Positions 56,575-64,000 of a stretch of DNA of 64,000 nt are shown piece by piece. Location: contig OX637394.1 of assembly GCA_951799425.1 (NCBI GenBank), forward strand, positions 34,260,001 through 34,324,000, written 5' to 3'. Each line of letters begins with the position of its first letter. Position 1 is the first letter of the stretch. A program made the position numbers and the translations under genes. Below the pieces are notes generated by a model. The model saw only the letters and a program-made list of their open reading frames with translations, searched no databases and was not told the origin of the DNA. This stretch comes from Ilex aquifolium (Eukaryota; Streptophyta; Magnoliopsida; Aquifoliales; Aquifoliaceae).

Positions 56575-58220
56575 ATATAATAACATGTCATGTTACATTA
56601 AAATAGTCCATATAAGTTCGATTATAATTATTTTACATATATTACATGCCCAAAACTTAGTTTTACAAAAAACCAAGGTTAAAGGCCACAATTCGGCCTC
56701 TCTTCACCCTTGAGGCTCCAAATGAGAGCCGTCCACCGGTGTCTATCCTGCACCTGAAATGTTTTCCCGTATAGGGTGAGCAACGCTCAATAGAGTATCT
56801 CCTACAGAGGCTACTCCCCACCTTAGATGCATATGAATGTGCACATGTAACAATCAACAACCATTCTAAACAAGAACATGCAATTCAATGTTGGAATTCT
56901 TTTACCATGTCATGTCATGAAATGAGATGAAACTCACTCACGTACTTTAACCCGAGCCCTTACCGACTCCCGCAACACAATGCAATGCCAATGTGTAGAC
57001 AATCTGTCATTGATGAATTTCATCTAATGATCCTTTTAAAATCTCTGGGTCTTTCGTGGGGTGAGTATTTATGAACTTACACCAACAGCACCCAACCGAC
57101 ACGGAATTCATGGACTTCCACCAACGGTTCCGCGTACACCGACACACTTTATGGACTCTTATACCACTGGAGTGCGTGTCCAAGTCATCGGGTCTCTCAC
57201 CCGAGAGATTTTCTATCCCTTCTTGCTAACCCCGACCCTATATTCATGCAACCATGCGACTCAGTCGGATTTTCAACTCAACTTTCCCGAGCCCACCCAT
57301 CAATCACAAAGTATGGTGTTTGATCACACCATGCACACACACCCACCTAATGCGATGTCTCCGTGCAAATGCAATGTAATGAACCATTGCATGTCAATGT
57401 CAAGTCCCATATGTAATGAATGCCATATGGATCAATTTAACCACATACTTCAACATACACTATGGATAAATTACGTCATAAGCACATAATCTCCATAATC
57501 ATCACAATACCAATATATTTCAAGCATATATCAACATTTACATTTCCAAATATAAATCACATCATAAGCATATGATTTCCATTTACCACATCATTCAAGC
57601 ATGTTATCACATAATCTCATGCAATTTACACACTTTATTTCACATAGGCATTTTATCAAACACCTTCAAGGCACCAAATCATGTGATCACATAAAATGCC
57701 CAAATTATCACCTAACTCAAAAAAAAATATTCAGATTCAATGATTTCCACATACTCAATTATCAAAACTTCCAAGAAATCACAAACTAGCAATTTCTAAC
57801 TACCAAATCACACTAGAATTGAGCCTACCCATTTTCATTAATCCAACTATAATAGGCAAGTGTTAAAACACTCAAAACAGCCCACCCATTTCCTATGGAC
57901 ACCATAGGATGGAAATAAACCAAAGTAAGAGGGAACCCTACCTCTTGGAGCGTGAGATGAAGTGTGGAGAACCTCAAGAACACCTCCCAAGCCCCAAAAC
58001 TCTTGATTTCCCAAAAGTCTCCTCTTGGATCTTCGGTGAAATTCGCTCTTTCGGTGAAATTCGTCGACTTTAATTCTTGGCTCGACGAATTCTGACCGGC
58101 GGAACTCCGTGAATCGCAAAGAGAATGAAGAAGTTTTCTCTTTTTTCTCTCTTTCTCTCCAACGTGAGAACACATTGGTTTCAGCAGAGTTTCTGTCCAA
58201 AAAATTAGATATTTTGCCCC

Positions 58221-58228
58221 TATTTATA
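58221..58228 (-). promoter_or_regulatory. TATA box of L LTR
   Basis: The minus strand reads AATTATAAATAGGGGC, well inside the LTR and facing leftward. Confidence 0.6.
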
Positions 58229-58607
58229 ATTTTAAAGCTTGGCCCACGTCGCGCCACACGCTACCCCTTTTCCCGGGTCCGTTTTCGCCCCGAAACGATT
58301 AAATTTCGTACCGGTTTAAACTCAAAATATTTTATATGAATTTTATTTAAATTATTTTTCAAATTTCAAAATTTTATTAAAAAAATTTATTTTTGGGTCC
58401 CCCAAGACCCGACCGCCTCGTAAAACGCGAAAAATCTGACTATATCAGAATTTGACAAGGTAACTCAATTTCGCGAGATGAATCCAACGGTGAGGTCCGT
58501 TCATCATCCGAGTTCTTGAAAAATTTAGTTTTGTAACCCGTACCGTAGTGGCAAATTACCGTTTTGCCCTTTTTCAGAAAAAAGTTTAAATTTACCCGGG
58601 TTTTACA

Positions 58608-58624
58608 TTCTTCCCCCCTTAAAA
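58608..58624 (-). other. Polypurine tract of chromovirus L
   Basis: The minus strand reads CTTTTAAGGGGGGAAGAA next to TGTAAAACCC, the equivalent of TTTAAGGGGGGTGGAT in Tekay-1. Confidence 0.8.
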
Positions 58625-58700
58625 GAATTTCGTTCCCGAAATTCACACACACATACACATTCAACCACATGCATATGCGACAAGTATATCATACTCGTAA

Positions 58701-60154
58701 CTACAAAAATGTACCTCCATCATCGAATAAGAAAGGATAACTGGTACGGATAATGTCTTCGCGCTCCCATGTCGCCTCCTCCACTTCTTGGTGCTGCCAC
58801 AGCACCTTCACTAGCCTCACGGTCTTGCCTCGCAAAACCTGATCCCGGCTATCCATGATACGTATCGGTCCCTCCTCGAAGGTCCCATCCGCATTAACAA
58901 TCAACTCACCCCAATCTACCACATGTGTCAGATCTGGAGTATACTTCCGGAGCATAAAGACATGGAACACCGCGTGAACACCCAATAGATTTGGCGGTAA
59001 CGCCAACCGGTAGGCAATTGTACCCACCCTCTCGAGTGTCTCGAAGGGCCCGATATACGTCGACGACAGCTTTCCCTGCTTGTCGAACCTGACCACTCCT
59101 CTTTTAGGCATCACCTTCAAGAAGACATGATATCCCACCTCAAACTCTAGAGGTTGCCGCCGTTTGTCAGCGTAGCTCTTCTGCCGGCTCTGAGCCGTGA
59201 GAAGACGCTTTCGTATCAAGTCCACCTTCTCCGAGGTGCCTCTAACCAATTCCGGACCCGTAGAGGGTCTCTCTCCTACCTCTGTCCAACAAACTGGAGA
59301 ACGACAAGGCCTTCCATATAATGTCTCATAGGGTGCCATCTGTATGCTCGCCTGATAACTGTTGTTATAGGCGAACTCCATTAAGGGTAGCTGCTCTTCC
59401 CAGCTACCATTGAGATCTAGGACGCATGCTCGTAACATGTCCTCTAAATTCTGGATGGTCCTCTCCGACTGACCATTCGTCTGGGGATGAAAAACAGTGC
59501 TCATCATCAACTGTGTCCCCATGGCTCGCTGGAAACTCTCCAAAAAATGAGCTGTAAACCTGGGATCCCGATCCGATACTATAGATACGGGCACGCCATG
59601 CAACCGGACAATCTCCCGTATATACAACCTGCAGAATTCCTCCAGTGGGAAGGTCATCCGCACCGCCAAAAAGTGTGCCGACTTAGTAAGCCGGTCCACT
59701 ATCACCCACACCGCATCATGCCCTCATGATGTTCGTGGCGAGTGAGTCACAAAATCCATCGTGACATGCTCCCACTTCCACTCAGCTACCTCCAAAGACT
59801 GGAGTAATCCCGCTGGTCTCTGGTGCTCAACCTTTACTTGTTGACACGTGAGACATCGACTAACAAAATCTCCAACGTGTTTCTTCATCCCGCTCCAATA
59901 ATACTAGAGACGAAGATCTTGATACATCTTCGTGCCACCGGGGTGTACAACAAAATGGGAGCAATGGAACTCCCTAAGGATCTCCTCTCTCAACTCCGCA
60001 GAATGGGGAACCACAATCTTTCCCCTAAATCGAAGACTACCATCCGTATCAATGGTCCAGCCCTAATCACCTGTACCCGACCGTACTCGGTCCATAATGG
60101 ACAATATCTCTGGGTCTTGTCCCTGGGACTCAATCATCCTGTTAAGTAGGGAAG
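58701..60154 (-). pseudogene. Chromovirus L: pol tail (integrase and chromodomain), two stops
   Basis: The longest open stretch (59711-58701) starts inside the integrase core ([15 protein letters not shown]). It holds SDRDPRF, the catalytic-glutamate segment QTNGQSERT, the GPY-like region (KQGKLSSTYIGPFE) and a chromodomain-like end (VLWQHQEVEEATWERE). Upstream in the same frame, to 60154, are the zinc-binding motif ([18 protein letters not shown], then RCLTCQQVK) and TMDFVTHSPRTS. They are separated by stops TAG at 59904-59906 and TGA at 59724-59726. The fragment is cut at 60154 by the LTR of element G. It is clearly a chromovirus but well diverged from Tekay-1 and Tekay-2. Confidence 0.9.
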
Positions 60155-61820
60155 TGCTTGGCAAAAATTGTTGCTATCCCTAACCCCTAAATATCATCCC
60201 TCAAAATGTATTGTATATGGATGGAGGGGAGTGTCACTCTCCCTTTGAGTAGTGTCAAAAGAAAGGGCAAGGAGATGGGAAAATGGGATGGTGGAAATGT
60301 GTTATGTGTATGAACAAAAATGCTCCCCAAGCGCAAGGAGACTTTTGTGGGTCGTGTTTTACTTGGAGGTACTCCAAGGTCGTTTCCACGGGGAAGGATG
60401 TAAACCAATGGGAAGGTGATTTTGGGTGAAAAAAGTGTAAAATCTTTTGTTGTTGAAAGTTGTTTGGTGAAGTGTGTTTTGGTGAAAATGAAATGAGAAA
60501 CAAACGTTGGCTAACCCAAGAGGTCACTCCAATAGGAATGCCATCTCAACTCGAATCCCTCCTCCAATAGAGCATAAATGAACGATTGATTCGTGGGAAG
60601 CTAGGGATAAGAAGGGTGAGTATCTAAGCATAAACCATGACTAGGCCTACGGAATATCAAAGACTCACCAATTTATCCACCCTCAACCTAGTCAAACCGA
60701 ACCATTGAACTCTGAAAGAAGGGAGGAGAATGAGTTGAAATGGCATACCCAAGTGGAGATTCCCCTTGGTTTTGCCAACTAAAGGATTTTAGCTACTCAT
60801 GCTTGGGATGAAATTAACAATGTAATGAGAATGCATTGCAAAGGAATGAAGTTCTTGAGTAACTAAATGCACACAAACATAAGCTATAAGTGAAAACAAT
60901 GAATACCCATTTTAAAAGTAAGAAAAAGAAGAACTTTGATGCATTGATGGTAAAAGCTTTAAAAGAGAATTAAACTTGCAATGAACTTGTAGGAACTAGC
61001 ATTAATGACATTCAATGAAGCTTTTTAGATTCTTACAGGAGATTACAAGACAATGTATTGAAGAAAATGTGAAAATCTCAATTTTATCTCTCTAGAATAC
61101 TATTCATCATCTTCTACCCAGACTCTCTCTCTCTCTCTATATCTGTATATCCCTCTGTAACCAATGCTGAATGCCCAATGCTGGAGTCCTCTTTCCCCCC
61201 AAAACGTCCATAGTGTCCTCTCTCAGCTCTATGATGTGATCTCAATCCATAGGGGTCAAGAGGGATGGGCTGGACAGGGTGGTGCAGAGCTAGCCTGCAC
61301 ACCCAACTCCATTGTTCTTCTCTCTCCTCATTTATCACTCAAGCTTCAAAAATCAAATGGAGGGTGGTACAATGTGCTGGAGGAGTCAGAGAAAAGTGGG
61401 AGAGTGATTGGTGGGTCCCTAAAAAATGGCGGACCTGAGTTGCAGAGATTGGGGCAGGGATAGCAGACCGTACTGGTACGCGGTACCGGTACCCTGAACT
61501 CCAAAGGCAGGACCGTACCGATACTGGGTACCGGTACACAGTGTTCCAGTGGCCAAACCGGACCGGTACTGCGTACCGGTACACTTCTGCTGCTTTGTCT
61601 GATTTCTTCACTCCTGAGCTATTCTTTAGCCACTCTTTCATCCTCATTCACCTCAACTCATTTGGGAAGGCTTTAAGAAACCTCATTTAGCGATTTTCTT
61701 TTGCAAACACCAAAAATCTTCATTAAGAACATAATAATACAACTCCAATCATTTAACCCCCAGAAGCAAATGAAAATAGGATGATTAGCACCTAAAATAT
61801 GCAAAGTTTTGTGCTAATCA
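60155..61820 (-). mobile_element. Athila-type element G, 3' LTR
   Basis: TGCTTGGCAAAAATTG to GTGCTAATCA, 1666 bp, inserted in the pol of chromovirus L. GGAAG (60150-60154) would be the target duplication; its partner lies outside the window. The U5 block GGTCGTTTCCACGGGGA is at 60378-60394 and U3 palindromes at 61469-61583. CT repeats lie at 61119-61139. Confidence 0.88.
61469..61583. promoter_or_regulatory. GTACCGGTAC palindrome cluster in U3 of G
   Basis: About six GTACCGGTAC-type sites, some with one mismatch, occur in pairs (GTACTGGTACGCGGTACCGG) separated by AACTCCAAAGGCAGGACC and TTCCAGTGGCCAAACC. The cluster is echoed at 63712-63784. Confidence 0.6.
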
Positions 61821-61836
61821 CACCCCCCAACTTGGG
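61821..61836 (-). other. Polypurine tract of element G
   Basis: The minus strand reads CCCAAGTTGGGGGGTG and abuts the 3' LTR. Confidence 0.85.
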
Positions 61837-61858
61837 TTTTGCTAGTCCCTTAGCAAAA
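61837..61858 (-). other. Stem-loop next to the polypurine tract of G
   Basis: Arms TTTTGCTA and TAGCAAAA around the loop GTCCCT, identical to element F although the surrounding bases differ. Confidence 0.6.
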
Positions 61859-62128
61859 ATTTATTTTCCAAACAAGGTAACGAGCATAACATACAATAAT
61901 CCATTTAAACAAACAATTTACTCAATCAATCAACAAAAACAAAAATCATAATGCAATTAACAAAATAATATAGACAAGATTGAGTCAGAAATTGTGGTTT
62001 TCCATTAATGTGTTATAAAGTTTGAGTACATGGAGTAGGACATCAAAAAGAAACCAAAACGGCCTACAACCCCATCCTAACCATATACAATCCAACACCA
62101 AACGAAAGGCAACAACTACAACAGCCTC

Positions 62129-63343
62129 CTACTCATCACTCTCTCCATCACTCCCATCATCAGCCTCATCTTCCTCAGACCCTTCATCTTCCCCAGACTC
62201 CTCAGTATCTTCACCATCATCATCTTCTCCATCCTCCCCATCATCAGCCTCAACTGCTGTGGAGGCAGAGGGGGCAGGTACAGAAGGGATAGTAGCTTCT
62301 GGGATAGGCCTCCCTGGGAAGGTATGCATGAAAATCTCTCTCAGCATGGCCACCATCCTCTGCATTGATGTTTCGAGTGCATCCAGACGCTGGGGGATTG
62401 AGCGTGCTGGTGCAGCTGTGGATGGCCCCGTGGATGAGGATGGTCCGGGAGCCTCAACATCAGAACCCAGCGTCTTAGCTCGCTCTCCCTTACTCATTGA
62501 TTTTCTCTTCTTACTACTGGCCTTGCCAATAGCCCCGTTCTCGGGAGGAGTAAGCTTGTCAAACACATAGCCCTTTACTTTGAAGTGCGTGCACATCCGA
62601 GTTACCAAATTCCCGTATGGCAAATTAGTCATCGGCTTCGTTGTTTCAGCAAAATCTTTCATTACTTCCCACATGAAGAGTGCAAAGTCGATCGTTTTAC
62701 CTGACACGACGGCATCTAACAGGGCTAACTTCTCCATATTCGGCTTCTTTTCCGAAGCCCTTGGGAGTAGATTGTAATGGAGGAGTTTATTCAGAAGCCC
62801 GTACACGTGCTTTAACCCTCCACTTTGAAAATGTCCCTTAAATTGAGTGGGATCCTCATATATTAGAGCCACGAACTCGTCTCTAGTCTTGGCTCTAGTG
62901 ACATTGTGAGGATAGACAGGCGGGAAGGGTGGTGGTCTCTCGTATTCTCCAAGAAGAGTGCAATGACATCGGGGGTTCACCTTGAACCTTTTACCCCGCA
63001 CATTTGCTCTCAAAACTTCCACACCGTCCACCGCAACCACCCTAAGCGTTTGGTAGAATTCTCTACACATTGACAAATTATACCCATCAACGGGCTTAAA
63101 CTAAAATTTCATGCCATGACTCTTAATGATCTTCACAACCTCATGCATTGGGGTCAGTGAGAGGTGATCAAGGTGTCGCTCACAAGTCACACTCCTCCTT
63201 TGAATCCACTGGAGTCGTGCCTCGCTCCTGGACTTATTCCTTTGCACATTTGGGTCTGTGCTTGACCCTTCACCACTTCTCTTGCGGCTAGTGGGATCCT
63301 CGGGTGGAGAGGAACTGGGTCCAGGTCGTTTGGTTCGGGCCAT
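62129..63343 (-). pseudogene. Env-position ORF of element G, one internal stop
   Basis: Start at MARTKRPGPSSS (63343); the frame is also open upstream to 63508, but that part has no counterpart in F. Segments in order: basic SGRKRSG-like region, VTCERHLDHLSL, GYNLSMCREFYQTLR, NVTRAKTRDEFVALIY, YGLLNKLLHYNLLPRA, LFMWEVMKDFAE, LPYGNLVTRMCTHF. Then comes a Ser/Lys-rich nuclear-localisation-like stretch (KASSKKRKSMSKG), a helix SIPQRLDALETSMQRMVAML, and a strongly acidic Asp/Glu/Gly C-terminus. One TAG at 63101-63103 replaces a Trp kept in F. It is the most complete member of this family here. The overall plan (putative plant transposon domain, helix, acidic tail) matches the E ORF. No transmembrane segment is seen in the conserved part; role unknown. 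Confidence 0.82.
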
Positions 63344-63711
63344 GCAATGCAACAATGCCCCCATTGAGAGAATTGCAAAGAAGATCAAGAAAAGACCCTC
63401 AATCGGGTTTATGGCCTCAGGAACAACATCCAAATGATGAGCCATGTAGAGATCCTTGAAGGGATTGGAGAAAAATAGGGGTGAATGAAGCTTTTGGAAA
63501 TTCGGCACTTAGGGTTTCACAGGCATGGATTGCACAAAACCAAAGCTTAAGGAAAGGATGAATTTGGATTTGAAAGAGAGATGAGGGGGTTTGGAGGCTT
63601 GGGAGGTTTTTGAGTGAGAGAGGGTGGTTTAGGGCTGTAATTAGAGGTGGAAAATGAAGGGTTCCCCGAAAAAATTAATTTAAAGCCCTAATTTTTTTTT
63701 CTGTTTTAGCA

Positions 63712-63784
63712 GACCGTACCGGTACGCGGTATCGGTACCCCGAACTCCAGAGGCCAAACCGTACCGGTACGTGGTACCGGTACG
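63712..63784. promoter_or_regulatory. Copy of U3 palindrome block upstream of the G env-like ORF
   Basis: GTACCGGTAC pairs with the spacer CGAACTCCAGAGGCCAAACC match the U3 block of the same element (spacer TGAACTCCAAAGGCAGGACC and GGCCAAACC). The block lies about 370 bp upstream of the ATG at 63343. An AT-rich TTTAAATT on the minus strand (63677-63684) could serve as a weak TATA element. Confidence 0.6.
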
Positions 63785-64000
63785 CTTTTGCTTTGTTTGC
63801 CAAAATAATCCTGCTGAGCACACCTCTCCACTCCATTCCAACTCAGGACCTCCCTAGACATTTTACCACACTACTTATGACCTCTACTCCATCCAAAAAA
63901 AATGTACTCCACTTATAAACCACAATCCGAACCATCATACCCAAATTATTACTTGAAATTGCAAAGTGATTTAAACTTTTGATGCATTCAATGTACAAGG
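63785..64000 (-). other. Start of the G spacer, nothing recognised
   Basis: This is the spacer on the pol side of the env-like ORF, continuing past the window. It resembles the F spacer near 44700-44830 only in short phrases. Confidence 0.4.

Larger units (their letters stand above)
56197..58607 (-). mobile_element. Chromovirus L, 3' LTR
   Basis: TGTGACGCCCCAAAAATCCG to GGGTTTTACA, 2411 bp. Read on the minus strand it starts TGTAAAACCCGGG and ends with the Tekay-type GGGGCGTCACA. A polypurine tract lies on its right. A minus-strand TATA box (TATAAATA) is at 58221-58228. A 32-33-bp tandem repeat is at 56414-56574. Plus ORFs within it (56180-56419, 57061-57489) are chance readings. Confidence 0.9.

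Noticed and set aside
57061..57489. 142-codon plus ORF in the L LTR
   Set aside because: Composition is LTR-like, it lies antisense to the element, and it has no recognisable domain.
62022..62570. Ser-rich 182-codon ORF on the plus strand
   Set aside because: It is the antisense shadow of the acidic C-terminus of the G env-like ORF.
1..64000. A host gene, gene cluster or non-transposon system
   Set aside because: Every stretch can be assigned to an LTR retrotransposon part or its spacers. No conserved host exon, RNA gene or operon-like arrangement was found.

Overview
The window is wall-to-wall plant LTR-retrotransposon DNA. I found no host gene, rRNA, tRNA gene or CRISPR array. The families point to a flowering plant, probably one with a large, repeat-rich genome; the species cannot be told from the sequence. 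Two lineages of Ty3/Gypsy dominate: chromodomain-bearing Tekay/Del-type chromoviruses (initiator-Met primer site TGGTATCAGAGC, LTRs beginning TGTAA and ending TTACA) and Athila-type elements (tRNA-Asp primer site, LTRs TGATT...AATCA, an extra 'env-like' ORF after pol).

Layout. Positions 1-41431 are a plus-strand chain of Tekay elements joined through shared LTRs: copy A gag-pol (1-5228, carrying a solo LTR at 498-2358), its 3' LTR (5270-5424 continuing at 19750-21396), a diverged Tekay-2 block (21397-29047: pol tail, LTR, deleted gag, pol tail, LTR), a pol tail of copy B (29048-30393), a complete LTR (30435-32634), copy C gag-pol (32825-39233, carrying another solo LTR at 34500-36385) and its 3' LTR (39275-41431). 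Copy A's LTR was split by Athila-type element E, on the minus strand (5425-19749, target duplication GTGTT). E's 5' end is replaced by a second copy of the flanking Tekay pol tail plus an E LTR (17426-19749).

The Tekay chain ends inside the primer-site region of another minus-strand Athila element, J. J's 5' LTR (41461-55592) was itself split by a nearly complete young Athila-type element F (41867-52270, target duplication GTGGT) and by a solo LTR (52844-54714, target duplication ATGCA). To the right lie a fragment of an E-like LTR (55593-56196), the 3' LTR and pol tail of a minus-strand chromovirus L (56197-60154), and the 3' part of Athila-type element G (60155 to the window end).

Nearly every gag-pol frame is broken by nonsense codons, mostly of the C-to-T/G-to-A type. 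The E env-like ORF is the main long intact one. The most interesting signal is regulatory. Each of several LTR families carries a cluster of short perfect palindromes (TTCGAA-, ACCGGT- or TCCGGA-cored) in U3, upstream of a TATA box where one is visible. In all three Athila-type elements the same family-specific palindrome type is repeated upstream of the env-like ORF, suggesting an internal promoter that copies the LTR enhancer. A stem-loop beside the polypurine tract is also conserved among the three Athila-type elements.
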